Assembly (NCBI RefSeq): GCF_036924595.1
Contig: NZ_JAZHRV010000001.1
Location: 3,720,001 to 3,784,000 of the forward strand
DNA: 64,000 nt
Direction of reading: 5' to 3'
DNA from: Bradyrhizobium algeriense
GTDB taxonomy: Bacteria > Pseudomonadota > Alphaproteobacteria > Rhizobiales > Xanthobacteraceae
Part shown: in pieces, positions 9,025 through 18,194 of the stretch
Numbering within the stretch: position 1 is the first letter of the stretch
Layout of the letters: the number at the start of each line of letters is the position of its first letter
Translations under genes and position numbers: made by a program
Notes under the pieces: generated by a model
What the model saw: only the letters and a program-made list of their open reading frames with translations
The model's database searches: none
What the model was told of the DNA's origin: nothing

Positions 9025-9441
9025 AGCGGGGGGCTAGGGGCTGAGCTGAGGCCGCCATTCCAACCGCTAGCAACGCGGAAACAAGCGGCCAACGGTCAGT
9101 TAAATTATCGCAACCCGGTTGATCGTTCCGAACTAGTTTGGAGTACCTCCGTTGGCGGCCTCTTTCATATCAGACTAAGCCGTGCCATGTGCCCATTGGC
9201 ACCTCTGGCAACAAACGTGCGGCAAAGTCGATAGGCCCCGCTCGGATGTCTCGCACCACAGATGAGGCAATTCCAGGCCGGCGGTGGCCAGGGAAAATCC
9301 GGCAAGGTGACGCTGGACCCGCTGTGCGGGACACTGCCGAAATATGGGCGGATCGCTTCGGGAGCGATTGTGCCGCCGATCTGATATCCTGCGCCGCGAG
9401 GGCCGGTCCATACTCAGATACGCGTCAGGGTATATTGATGT

Positions 9442-9483
9442 GTTGCACGCGCAGCAACTGAACCAAACGATTACTGTTCGTTT
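9442..9483. promoter_or_regulatory. Two inverted repeats before the serine hydrolase gene
   Basis: GTTGC / GCAAC (9442-9458) and AAACGA / TCGTTT (9465-9483) lie side by side, ending 13 bp before the ATG at 9497. Their position would suit an operator overlapping the promoter or leader. They are short, so chance is possible. Confidence 0.3.
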
Positions 9484-9496
9484 CGCGGGAGCGATC

Positions 9497-10990
9497 ATGA
9501 ATAAGCGTCTTCTGGCGACGATTCTTGTGGTTCTCACCGATACGGCGGCGACTGCGCAGGCTCCAGACGCGCTCATCGCCCGCGCGAAATCATTCGAACT
9601 CGATACGCCCTATGTGCCGCCGCCAGGCGACCCCTTGACGCATCATGCCGCCGGATTTGCGAAGGTCATGTGCTCAGCTGTATTCATGACCGGCCTTGCG
9701 CCCGATTTCGCGGCCGAAAATGTCGGGTTTTTCACGGCGCCCTACCGACAGCGCGAGAAGCTCGGCAAGCCGGTCATCGATCGCGCCAACAAGGAAGTCC
9801 ACGTCACGCTCCCTAACGGCGTGACACGGACCGCCAAACAACTCGGGAGCCAGGGTTGCGTCACGTTCCCGATCGGCGAGAGCGCCATGAATTTCAAGCC
9901 GGTCGCCGTCAAGAGCCGATTGCCCGATCCCGCAACCCAATTGTGGCCCATGGGCGACATGCTGCCGCAGGATCCGTTGCCGGCAGAGATCGACACCGGG
10001 AAACTCAGAGCTGCCGTGAACGCCGCGTTCCAGCCGGCCGAAGCATTGACCGCGGCGTTCGTCGTGACGTGGAAAGGCCGCCTCATCGCCGAGCGCTACG
10101 CGGAAGGTGTTACGGCGCAGACGCCGCTCGAAAGCTGGTCTATGGGCAAGAGCATTACGGCAGCGCTCCTTGGCGTTCTGGTCAAAGCCGGTGTCTATGA
10201 TCTGGACCAGCCGGCACCGATCCCTGAATGGCAAACGCCCGGCGACCCGCGCGCCAAAATACGCATTGCGGATCTCCTTCACATGTCGAGCGGGCTTCGG
10301 ATCAGGGCGCCCCAAGACCCGGATTATGACCCAACGGGGCCTTACCCGGATCACGTCTATCTTTATACCGGCGGCATCGATTCCTTTCACTACGCGGCAA
10401 CACGGCCATTGCAATGGCCTCCCAACACGATCGGACGCTATCGCAACACCGATCCGGTCCTGATCAACTATCTGATCCGGCTCGGTGTCGAAAAAAGCGG
10501 CGACGAATATCTCTCATTTCCTCAGCGGGTGCTGTTCGACAAGCTCGGCATCCGTACCATGGTGATAGAAACCGATCCGTTTGGAAATTTTCTTGGGCAA
10601 GGTTATGAGGTGGGCTCCGGGCGCGATTGGGCCCGGCTTGGCAATCTCTTTCTTCAGGGGGGCGTTTGGAACGGTGAGCGAATTCTCCCGGAGGGCTACA
10701 CCACATTCGTCAGCACGCTTGCGCCCGCCTGGGCCGCGGACAATCGGCCGATCTATGGAGCTTTTTTCTGGCTCAACGGCGACGGGCAATATCCAGTCCC
10801 GCGCGATGCCTATTACATGGCGGGCGCTGGCTGGCAGACCACGCTGATCATTCCCTCGCACGATCTCGTCGTCGTGCGTCTCGGACACTATCGGGGCGAA
10901 TCCTACGCCGCTTCAGGCTTCAGCAAGGCGCTCGCGCTGTTGATCGAGGCGGTACCAAAAGCACAAAAAGCCCGGGCCCCGCGAATTTGA
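9497..10990 (+). CDS. Exported beta-lactamase-family serine hydrolase (class C / esterase-like)
   Basis: This 497-residue protein has a signal peptide (about 1-21, ending TAATAQA) and a penicillin-binding-protein / class C beta-lactamase fold. Ser215-Met-Gly-Lys218 is the SxxK nucleophile motif and Tyr315-Arg-Asn317 is the YxN motif. A GAGWQ stretch near the C-terminus sits where the third KTG-like motif is expected. The ATG has GGGAGCG upstream. Many such proteins are esterases, 6-aminohexanoate-oligomer hydrolases or peptidases rather than lactamases. The extra N-terminal 120 residues contain two cysteines. It stands alone, so the substrate stays open. Confidence 0.82.
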   Translation: MNKRLLATILVVLTDTAATAQAPDALIARAKSFELDTPYVPPPGDPLTHHAAGFAKVMCSAVFMTGLAPDFAAENVGFFTAPYRQREKLGKPVIDRANKEVHVTLPNGVTRTAKQLGSQGCVTFPIGESAMNFKPVAVKSRLPDPATQLWPMGDMLPQDPLPAEIDTGKLRAAVNAAFQPAEALTAAFVVTWKGRLIAERYAEGVTAQTPLESWSMGKSITAALLGVLVKAGVYDLDQPAPIPEWQTPGDPRAKIRIADLLHMSSGLRIRAPQDPDYDPTGPYPDHVYLYTGGIDSFHYAATRPLQWPPNTIGRYRNTDPVLINYLIRLGVEKSGDEYLSFPQRVLFDKLGIRTMVIETDPFGNFLGQGYEVGSGRDWARLGNLFLQGGVWNGERILPEGYTTFVSTLAPAWAADNRPIYGAFFWLNGDGQYPVPRDAYYMAGAGWQTTLIIPSHDLVVVRLGHYRGESYAASGFSKALALLIEAVPKAQKARAPRI

Positions 10991-11277
10991 CAACAGAGGG
11001 CACAACGGGGCCGAGCGAGGAAAGTAAAAATAAGAATCGTGCCAACGAGGCTATCGGTCCACCTGTAGAGAAATGAAACATGCCGACCAGTCCGCTTTCG
11101 ATGGAATAAGAGACATCGACAAGATGGACAGGGGTTTCGCCTCTTGTGAAGGTTTTCGGATGTCGGCGCCATGATGGTGGCGCGGCGAACACGGGGGACC
11201 GGCGTCCGCAAACCTCCAAGGGACTAGAACGGACATAGGCCGGCCGAAATCCCGCAGTGCGGCAGCTCCCCTGCTGC
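10991..11277. other. Convergent spacer, 287 bp
   Basis: This spacer lies between the converging hydrolase and Bug receptor genes. I see no gene or clear terminator in it; minus-strand ORFs here have no start signal. Confidence 0.35.
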
Positions 11278-12249
11278 TCATTCCCGTTTCATATTGGCCG
11301 CCAAAATCACCCTGCTCCACTTCCTGACCTCGTCGGCGATCAGTTTGGCGAAGTCGGCGGGCGACCCGCCAAGAGCCGTGCCGCCCAGATTGGCAAGCTT
11401 CGCTTGGAGTTTCGGATCGGCGATGCTGACGTTGACTTCCTTGTTCAGCTTTTCGATGACTTCTTCCGGCGTGCGCCTTGGACCGCCGATGCCGAACCAT
11501 GCACTTACCTCGTAACCGGGCAGTGTTTCGCCCAGAGCCGGAACGTCCGCCAATATTGGCGAGCGCGCCATCGTTGTTACCGCCAAGGCGCGGAAACTGC
11601 CGGCCCTGACATATTCGATCGATGAGAGTAGCGGGCCAAAGTAGACATGCGCTTCGCCGGTGAGAAGGGCAGGAAATACCTGCGCGCCCCGGTAAGGCAC
11701 GTGAAAGAGATCGACGCCGGCCATCGTTTTGAACATTTCGCCGGCCAAATGGGTCGTAGATCCGATCCCGGCTGACGCCATATTGACCTTGCCGGGATTG
11801 GCTTTCGCGTAGGCGATGAACTCCGCGACTGTCTTGGCGGGAACCGATGGGTGTACCTCCATGACCAAGGGTACACGAACAATACCTGCGATCGGCGCGA
11901 TATCACGGATGAAGTCGAAGTCGAGCTTGAGCAGGGTCGCATTTATCGCATTTGGCGTGGCAACCAACAGCAGCGTGTAGCCGTCCGGGGATGCCCGCAC
12001 GACTGCCTCAGTGGCGATGTTGCCGGTAGCGCCGCTGCGATTCTCGATAACAAATGACTGTCCAAGTCGCTCCGACAGCGATTGACCGATCAATCGCGCG
12101 ACGATGTCAGGTGCACCGCCGGCGCCAAAGCCTTCGAGCAAGTGCACCGGCCGGGTCGGGTAATTCTGCGCGCTGGCGAATTGGGATAATGCCGGAAGCG
12201 TGGCAGCGGCCGCTGCCAGATGCAGGAATTGACGGCGCGGAAGTTTCAT
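11278..12249 (-). CDS. Bug-family periplasmic binding protein (tripartite tricarboxylate transporter receptor)
   Basis: This 323-residue protein starts with a Tat-like leader (PRRQFLHLAAAAATLPAL, cleavage near ASAQ) and continues NYPTRPVHLLEGFGAGGAPD, the family's opening strand and ligand loop. The IENRSGATGNIA and PDGYTLLL segments also match TctC/Bug proteins. It should capture a carboxylate in the periplasm for a TctAB-type transporter. No tctA or tctB is nearby, which is usual for the many orphan receptors in these genomes. The ATG at 12249 has GGGGAGG five bases upstream. A longer frame to 12387 lacks a site. Confidence 0.87.
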   Translation of the reverse strand: MKLPRRQFLHLAAAAATLPALSQFASAQNYPTRPVHLLEGFGAGGAPDIVARLIGQSLSERLGQSFVIENRSGATGNIATEAVVRASPDGYTLLLVATPNAINATLLKLDFDFIRDIAPIAGIVRVPLVMEVHPSVPAKTVAEFIAYAKANPGKVNMASAGIGSTTHLAGEMFKTMAGVDLFHVPYRGAQVFPALLTGEAHVYFGPLLSSIEYVRAGSFRALAVTTMARSPILADVPALGETLPGYEVSAWFGIGGPRRTPEEVIEKLNKEVNVSIADPKLQAKLANLGGTALGGSPADFAKLIADEVRKWSRVILAANMKRE

Positions 12250-12671
12250 TGCGGCCTCCCCAAACTGCTGGCATGCGGAGTCCCTGCGGAGCCGCACGGG
12301 AGGCCGCACACGCAGACGTCGGTTTAATTTCGATGCACGCCTGCCGACGGCACGAGCGCTGCGGCTAGATAAAAGGGACTTCGGCACGTCCCGCTCGGCA
12401 GCTCATGATCAGGCTACATCAGTTGCACGACCGGCGGAAGGCAAGAATTAAGAGCCATGCACCGCACGAGTCTGGCAGATTTTGTTGCAAAAGTCGGCTG
12501 CTTTGGCTTGTGTGATAGCTGGTTGAGAAAGAGCCGATTACCGCATGCCGAGGCTGGGCTACGCGGTTTTTGGCTTCCGCGTACCGCGGCAAACTGATAA
12601 GATTCAGATCGAACCTGCTCACCGGGAAGTCGACGAAGCCGATCACGCCACTTTACGTGAAGTGATGTGCA
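12250..12671. other. Intergenic, 422 bp
   Basis: This spacer lies between divergent genes and must contain both promoters. The only structure I can point to is the palindrome at 12649-12664. A minus-strand ORF across 12414-12959 mostly shadows the hydrolase/cyclase gene. Confidence 0.35.
12649..12664. promoter_or_regulatory. Palindrome just before the hydrolase/cyclase start codon
   Basis: CACTTTACGTGAAGTG is a 16-bp palindrome with one mismatched pair. It ends 7 bases before the ATG at 12672, where the ribosome binding site should be. No good Shine-Dalgarno sequence is present otherwise, so a protein bound here or a hairpin in the mRNA could control expression. Confidence 0.35.
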
Positions 12672-13982
12672 ATGGTTCCGAAAACCCAGTACGCAAAGAG
12701 CGGTGATGTTCGCATCGCCTATCAGGTCGTCGGCGAAGGGCCGTTCGACCTCGTGTTCGTTCCTGGTTTCATTTCGAACCTCGACGTCGCTTGGGAGGAG
12801 CCCTATCGTGCGCGGGTTTGGACCCGCTTGGCGGCCTTCGCCCGCCTGATCATGTTCGACAAGCGCGGCACCGGGCTTTCCGACAGAACGGTTGGTGCGC
12901 CAACCCTGGAAGAGCGCATGGACGATGTTCGCGCGGTCATGGATGCCGTGGGCTCGCAACAGGCCGCCCTGTTCGGCATCTCCGAAGGCGGCGCGATGTC
13001 AGTCTTGTTCGCGGCCACCTACCCAGAGCGTACCCGAGCGTTGGTCCTGTACGGCACCTATGGCCACTTCAGCTCGTGGGTTGTGCCCCCGGACAGGCTC
13101 GAAGCCGCCCTGGATCGCATGGAAAAAAATTGGGGGACCGGCGAGAGCCTCCGTTTGTTCGCCCCCAGTGTGGCATCAGATGAGACATTCAAGCTATCAT
13201 GGGCCCGTTTTGAACGTCTCGGGGCAAGTCCCTCTGCAGTTGTCGCGCTTATGCGAATGAACAGCGAAATCGATGTTCGTCCAATCCTTCCGTCGATACG
13301 GGTGCCGACGTTCATTATTCATCGACAAGCGGACGTTCGCGTCAACGTTGAAGCCGGCCGGTTCATGGCCCGGCAAATCCCAAACGCGAAATATCTCGAA
13401 CTGCCCGGCAGTGATCACATGTTGTGGACTGGCGAAACAGAACGGATATTGGATGAGGTTGAAGAGTTCCTGACAGGCTCGCGGTCCGCAATCGAATCTG
13501 ACCGCGTGCTCGCCACCGTTCTGTTCACTGACATTGTGAACTCGACTAAGCGTGCCGAGACGATCGGAGATCGTGCATGGCACGATGTGCTTGATCGGCA
13601 CAACGCGCTCGTGCGGCGGGAGATTTCGCGACATAGAGGGCATGAGGTGAGGACAATGGGAGACGGCTTCTTGGCAACCTTTGACGGGCCGGCTCGGTCA
13701 ATCCGGTGCGCTCTGGCGATCAACGAAGGCGTTGAAGCTCTTGGGCTGCAGGTGAGGGCCGGCCTTCATACCGGCGAGGTCGAAATGGCCGATGATGATC
13801 TGAGCGGGATCGCCGTCCACATTGCATCACGTGTCGCGACGATGGCAAAGCCCGGGCAGGTTCTGGTGTCGAATACAGTCCGTGATCTTGTCGCAGGATC
13901 AAACATCAGGTTTCATGACGAAGGTAGTCATTCCCTGAAGGGCCTCACAGAGAGCGTCAGATTGTTCGCGGCCGAACGTTAG
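12672..13982 (+). CDS. Alpha/beta hydrolase fused to a class III nucleotidyl cyclase
   Basis: This 436-residue cytoplasmic protein has two domains. Residues 1-270 are an alpha/beta hydrolase with the nucleophile elbow GISEGG (Ser104) and a candidate His near residue 249. Residues 280-430 are a class III adenylate/guanylate cyclase catalytic domain with the two metal aspartates Asp287 (FTDIVNST) and Asp331 (MGDGF). The usual substrate-selecting lysine is Arg327, and the transition-state asparagine position is His383 while Arg387 is kept. So nucleotide preference and activity are uncertain, although this form is seen in related fusion proteins. The hydrolase part may act as a ligand sensor. It is monocistronic. 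Confidence 0.85.
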   Translation: MVPKTQYAKSGDVRIAYQVVGEGPFDLVFVPGFISNLDVAWEEPYRARVWTRLAAFARLIMFDKRGTGLSDRTVGAPTLEERMDDVRAVMDAVGSQQAALFGISEGGAMSVLFAATYPERTRALVLYGTYGHFSSWVVPPDRLEAALDRMEKNWGTGESLRLFAPSVASDETFKLSWARFERLGASPSAVVALMRMNSEIDVRPILPSIRVPTFIIHRQADVRVNVEAGRFMARQIPNAKYLELPGSDHMLWTGETERILDEVEEFLTGSRSAIESDRVLATVLFTDIVNSTKRAETIGDRAWHDVLDRHNALVRREISRHRGHEVRTMGDGFLATFDGPARSIRCALAINEGVEALGLQVRAGLHTGEVEMADDDLSGIAVHIASRVATMAKPGQVLVSNTVRDLVAGSNIRFHDEGSHSLKGLTESVRLFAAER

Positions 13983-14250
13983 TGGCGCAAAGCGGATGTT
14001 CTGCAAACGAGTTTATCAGCTGCTTTGGAAAAAGCCTTCCAACCTGCTCTGTCCGATCAGCCGGCTGGCGCACAAGCGATCCGCATTGTCATTAAGCTTG
14101 TCCGTCCAAATGATTGCTCAGTTTGCGACGGCCCGAAGCAGAAAGACGTTGTCGTTCCGTCTCGACATCAAGTGACCGTGAGACGTGAGGCAGTTCACAT
14201 TTGAATATCGCGAGTTGATTTAAGGCCGTCACTAGCCCCGGAGACGAGCG

Positions 14251-14514
14251 ATGCCATTGTTCAATAGCCAAATCCATTGGCAGGGAATGGGCAACACGGT
14301 GGCGGTCGGGCTTCTCACCTTGTTCGCCGTTGTTAGTTACGTGGAATGGTCATCGAACGCTGCCGTGACCGAATTTATAAGCGCGACCGAGGCATCGGCA
14401 TCTGATCCGAACCAGTCCAACGAGTCTCCAGCTTCGATTCAGTCCTCAAGGGCCGAACGGGGCTGCCCCCAGGGTAAGAGACCGCTACCAACTGAACTTA
14501 TGCCCTTGCCGTAA
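14251..14514 (+). CDS. Small hypothetical membrane-anchored protein
   Basis: This 87-residue ORF has one hydrophobic helix (about residues 15-31, GNTVAVGLLTLFAVVSYVEW region) followed by a polar, serine-rich tail. GGAGA lies 6 bases before the ATG. It sits in a sparsely coding stretch between the cyclase and another small exported protein. No family is recognised and base usage is only mildly gene-like. Confidence 0.4.
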   Translation: MPLFNSQIHWQGMGNTVAVGLLTLFAVVSYVEWSSNAAVTEFISATEASASDPNQSNESPASIQSSRAERGCPQGKRPLPTELMPLP

Positions 14515-14685
14515 TTTGCACTTCCAGATCCAATTCGGTCTCGTGCGCGGGTTTCAGAATTTGGGACAGCTTCGTTGTCCGTGTGTGGATTTGCGCAATC
14601 CATACTTCTCGCTTTGCTGTTGAACCTTCGCGAAGTTCCCGTGACCCAACACTAAGGGGCGTTTGGACCAGAGTAGGAGGTCCGC

Positions 14686-14901
14686 ATGACGAGGCATCGA
14701 ACGATTACCGGGTTCGTGGCTGTCGCTCTGCTCGCTGTTGCCGCAACCGCCGCCAACATGAGGTCGCACTCGACTTCGACAGACGGCATTGTGGTCTCTA
14801 CCGGCGCGACTACGGTTGACGCGAACCAGTTCCCGCCTGCGAGTTTTGACGAGCGCTGGTCCGCGATGTCAGATTCGAAAACGGACACGCCTGAGCGATA
14901 G
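14686..14901 (+). CDS. Small exported hypothetical protein
   Basis: This 71-residue ORF begins MTRHRTITGFVAVALLAVAA, a convincing signal peptide or anchor, followed by a short polar region rich in Ser and Thr. AGGAGG lies 6 bases before the ATG, which is the best argument that it is translated. No known domain is visible. A haloperoxidase-like operon starts 190 bp downstream, but co-transcription is uncertain. Confidence 0.52.
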   Translation: MTRHRTITGFVAVALLAVAATAANMRSHSTSTDGIVVSTGATTVDANQFPPASFDERWSAMSDSKTDTPER

Positions 14902-15092
14902 GCTCGACCTTCGCTCCGCCGCAATCGGTTAGCTGGCGAAAATTGTAATGGACCCTTGATCGTTGGGCGACGCTTTCGCGGGCTAGGCGTGGGTGCGGCT
15001 GCGCGCACGACAAGATAATTACGGAGGTACATTCACACCACATTGTCAGTCACATCACATTGGCAAAATCCAACTTTTCGAAGGAGGCAACG

Positions 15093-16313
15093 ATGAACGT
15101 GCTGAAAGTTGCAATCGTCGGCCTGGCCCTGATTTCAGCCCATACACCGGTTCGCGCGGACGTCATCGGCGACTGGAACAACACCGCCATGGACGTGATG
15201 AAGGCGGTCAACGTCGCCGGTAATCCGTGGACGCGCAGCATGGCTCTGGTGAACGTGTCCATGTCCGACGCGGTCAATTCGGTGCAGAACCGATATTCAC
15301 GTTACATACCGGAGCTTCCAGCTAACCCAAACGCCTCAGCCGAGGCCGCGGCAGCGGCGGCTGCCCGCGAAATTCTCATGCGCCAGTATCCCGGTCAGAA
15401 GGAGCGGATTGATGCAGCCTTCGCGGAGACGATGAAAACCATTCCGGACAACCCCGCACGGGCTGCAGGTATTGATTTAGGCAAAAGCGTTGCGGACGCC
15501 GTTTTTACGGAACGGCAGAGCGATGCGACAAACATGCCCGACACATACCGCCCGCTCACCACGCCCGGCGTATGGGTGCCGACCACGCCGCCGCTCTTCC
15601 CTCAATATGCGACGGCCAAGCCGTGGGGTCTGGACAGCGCCAGTCAGTTCCGCCCGGCTCCGCCCCCGGCCCTCAACAGTGCGCTTTACGCGCGCGATTA
15701 CAACGAAACCAAGGAAATGGGTGGCGTGAAAAGCACGAAGCGGACCGACGCGCAGTCTGACGCCGTGCGCTTCTGGACGCAGGCCAACCTTGGGCCGGCA
15801 TGGTTCCAGGCCGCCAGGCAGGCTTCCGCGCGTCACAACCTCCCTGTCGCAGACAGCGCGCGCGTGTTCGCACTGATGTCCATGGCTCTCGCCAATTGCT
15901 TCATCGTCGATTGGGACGCCAAGTTCCAGTACAATTTTTGGCGGCCGATCACCGCGATCCGCAACGGCGACCAGGACGGCAACGATGCGACTGAACGCGA
16001 CGCCGGCTGGCAGCCTCTGAACACCACGCCGATGCACCCGGAATACCCGTCGCAGGCGGGGATCAACGCGGGTGCGGCGCGAGGCGTTCTTGAAGCTGTT
16101 TTCGGCAACGGGACGGAAAACTTCACGGCGACCGATACTTCCGACGCGCGGCTTTCACGCCAGTTCACCAGCTTTGCGCAGATGGCCAAGGAGCACGAAG
16201 AAGTGCGCATCTGGGGCGGCATTCATTTCCGCAATTCGCTGGAGGTCGGAGACGCGATGGGGCGGAGGATCGCCGACCATCTCGTGGCAAAGTACATGAA
16301 GCCGGCGCCGTAG
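15093..16313 (+). CDS. Exported vanadium haloperoxidase-like / PAP2-family protein
   Basis: This 406-residue protein has a signal peptide (about 1-22) and the C-terminal half of the vanadium-haloperoxidase / acid phosphatase superfamily. Lys277 and Arg284-Pro285 form the KX6RP vanadate/phosphate motif, and Arg372-X5-His378 matches the third motif with the vanadate-ligating histidine. The middle motif, normally PSGH or PSAH with the acid/base histidine, reads Pro319-Ser320-Gln321-Ala322, so that histidine is absent. Activity may be lost or changed. AAGGAGG lies 5 bases before the ATG. A protein with a CXXCH heme motif starts 4 bp downstream and is certainly in the same operon. Confidence 0.8.
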   Translation: MNVLKVAIVGLALISAHTPVRADVIGDWNNTAMDVMKAVNVAGNPWTRSMALVNVSMSDAVNSVQNRYSRYIPELPANPNASAEAAAAAAAREILMRQYPGQKERIDAAFAETMKTIPDNPARAAGIDLGKSVADAVFTERQSDATNMPDTYRPLTTPGVWVPTTPPLFPQYATAKPWGLDSASQFRPAPPPALNSALYARDYNETKEMGGVKSTKRTDAQSDAVRFWTQANLGPAWFQAARQASARHNLPVADSARVFALMSMALANCFIVDWDAKFQYNFWRPITAIRNGDQDGNDATERDAGWQPLNTTPMHPEYPSQAGINAGAARGVLEAVFGNGTENFTATDTSDARLSRQFTSFAQMAKEHEEVRIWGGIHFRNSLEVGDAMGRRIADHLVAKYMKPAP

Positions 16314-16317
16314 GCCC

Positions 16318-17343
16318 ATGTTCGGCGCCATCGCAAGGCGCTTGGTGACCGGCGGCGCGCTGCTGCTTGCCACCTTCCTTGCCGCAGACGCCGCTGACAT
16401 CGACGACGATCTGCCCGACCTTACTGACAAGATCGCGCAGATGGCTTCCGAGGTCGCATTCGAGTTGCAGCAAATCTGTCCGCCTGCTTCACCGTCGGAC
16501 CAGGCAGCCTTCGACCGATGCCGGCGCAGCCTGTTCGGCGACTCCGCGCTGCGGCGCAGCCTCGCGCCGAGGCTGCTGTGGGGTCGCCGGAACCAGGATG
16601 CCGCGGCAGCGCTCAGTGACACCAACCTCACGCAGTTTGCGCCCGATGTGATTACCGGTCTTTACCTCCCGCTGTTCATGTACAGCGGCGAGTACAGCAC
16701 CGAGTACGTCGAGCGCGAGCGATTGTACCTGATCCGTCTACGGGCAGGATTTCGCAACCTGTTGCCGCCCGGGCAGTTTCCGTATCCGTTCTGGCACGAA
16801 GAGGCGAAGTGGGGTGTTTATCAGGCTGCGAATGCGGTCCTGCTCTGGGTCAATCGAAAGACCGCGAAGATCGTCATCGGGCAATTTACCGAGCGAGGCA
16901 GCGACAGCCGGATTGTTTCCGCGCAACCGATATGGCCCAAGTTCGATGGCAAATGGATGTGGATGGACAAGGAGGGACGCATCCAGCCACGCGTGACGCT
17001 CTTCGACGGCTTGTTCCGGCAGGACAATCCCTATCTGCCAAAGCTCGACTTCACCTACAGGACGCTGGCGCTGCGGATGCGCGATGCGCAATGCGATAAC
17101 TGTCACATGCCGAACAACCCCATGCCGATGCGCCGGCTGGTGCTGATGCACACACCGGCCCACGCGGCAGGCGAGATCAGCCGGCTAATGACGGCGGTGC
17201 GTGAGGACAGGATGCCGCTCGACGATACCGGCGCCGAACAGCCGCTCGAGCCCGCGCTCAAACGTGCGCTGCTCGAAAGCGGCGGAGCATTCGAAGAGTT
17301 GGTGAAGGCTGCAAAAGACTGGGAAGCGGCACACCGGGATTGA
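16318..17343 (+). CDS. Exported protein with one CXXCH heme-type motif, haloperoxidase operon partner
   Basis: This 341-residue protein has an N-terminal signal peptide (about 1-26, ending ADAAD). The single motif CDNCH at 259-263 suggests covalent c-type heme attachment, followed by Met-rich sequence (MPNNPMPM) that could supply the sixth ligand. The preceding 230 residues do not match a cytochrome fold I know. It begins 4 bp after the haloperoxidase-like gene, so the two probably work together in the periplasm, for example passing electrons or peroxide equivalents. That role is inference; the heme itself is only predicted from the motif. Confidence 0.68.
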   Translation: MFGAIARRLVTGGALLLATFLAADAADIDDDLPDLTDKIAQMASEVAFELQQICPPASPSDQAAFDRCRRSLFGDSALRRSLAPRLLWGRRNQDAAAALSDTNLTQFAPDVITGLYLPLFMYSGEYSTEYVERERLYLIRLRAGFRNLLPPGQFPYPFWHEEAKWGVYQAANAVLLWVNRKTAKIVIGQFTERGSDSRIVSAQPIWPKFDGKWMWMDKEGRIQPRVTLFDGLFRQDNPYLPKLDFTYRTLALRMRDAQCDNCHMPNNPMPMRRLVLMHTPAHAAGEISRLMTAVREDRMPLDDTGAEQPLEPALKRALLESGGAFEELVKAAKDWEAAHRD

Positions 17344-17487
17344 ATGGCACTCGATTGATCCGGTCGCCGAACCGCCGCCTGCCCCGAATATTCTTGTCTC
17401 GAGACACGCAATAATCGCACGACGCCTTGATTTCTGCACTTTTCGAGCAAACAAATTGCAAACATGTAACTCTTTGGAGGACACGCG

Positions 17488-18105
17488 ATGATGGGGCGTG
17501 GGCTCGCGTTGTTACTGGTGGGGCTGCTCGGCGGCTGCATGCAAGCGACGCTTGCGCCGTCATCGAACGCCAGTTTGACCCCAAGGGACCGGCAGTTGCT
17601 CGCCCACCCGCCTTATGCGCAGGCGAGCATTCCGGAGACGTATCGCCGACATATTGTCGACTACACGCGCAAAGAGCAGCCGGGCACGATCCTGGTCGAT
17701 ACCAACGCGCGTTATCTCTATTACGTCCTGCCGGGGGGCAAGGCGATCCGCTACGGCGTGACGGTGGGAGAGGAAGCGCTGGCCTGGTCCGGCGTCGCCA
17801 CGGTTGGCCGTACGGCCGAATGGCCGGACTGGATCCCGACGGCGGAGATCCAGGCTCGGCTCGGCCCCTACCCGAAGCGCATTCCCGGAGGTCCGGCCAA
17901 TCCGCTGGGCGCGCGGGCGATATATCTTTACGAGGGCAACAAGGACACCCTGTACCGCATCCACGGCACCAACCAGCCGGAATATATCGGTCAGGCCATT
18001 TCGTCCGGCTGCATCCGCTTGACCAACGAAGACATCATCGATCTCGTGGACCGGGTGAAGCTGGGCGCGATCGTCGTCGTCCTCCCGCCGGGCCGAAGTG
18101 CGTAG
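17488..18105 (+). CDS. L,D-transpeptidase lipoprotein (ErfK/YkuD family)
   Basis: This 205-residue protein begins with a lipoprotein signal: the lipobox LLGGC places the lipidated cysteine at Cys17. The YkuD domain (about 67-200) carries the catalytic motif HGTN (His159) followed by SSGCIRL with nucleophile Cys175. It should form 3-3 peptidoglycan cross-links or attach proteins to peptidoglycan, anchored at a membrane facing the periplasm. GGAGG lies 7 bases before the ATG. It starts 144 bp after the CXXCH protein, probably on its own promoter. Alphaproteobacteria typically carry many paralogues. Confidence 0.9.
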   Translation: MMGRGLALLLVGLLGGCMQATLAPSSNASLTPRDRQLLAHPPYAQASIPETYRRHIVDYTRKEQPGTILVDTNARYLYYVLPGGKAIRYGVTVGEEALAWSGVATVGRTAEWPDWIPTAEIQARLGPYPKRIPGGPANPLGARAIYLYEGNKDTLYRIHGTNQPEYIGQAISSGCIRLTNEDIIDLVDRVKLGAIVVVLPPGRSA

Positions 18106-18194
18106 CGTGCACTCTTAAATCCTGAAACGCCCAGGATACGCTTCTGCGTTAGCCCGATCGGCGGCACAGATTTGAGGCCGGGACCGCAAAGCTG

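Larger units (their letters stand above)
8978..9496. other. Intergenic, 519 bp
   Basis: No gene is supported. The stretch holds a terminator-like hairpin near its left end and two short inverted repeats just before the next gene, listed separately. The open frame running in from 9344 is an upstream extension of the hydrolase gene without a start signal. Confidence 0.4.

Noticed and set aside
9344..9496. N-terminal extension of the serine hydrolase
   Set aside because: The extra 51 codons precede a clear signal peptide with its own ribosome binding site, so the true start is 9497.
12414..12959. 181-codon minus-strand frame before and under the cyclase gene
   Set aside because: Half of it overlaps the hydrolase start; no ribosome binding site or family resemblance.
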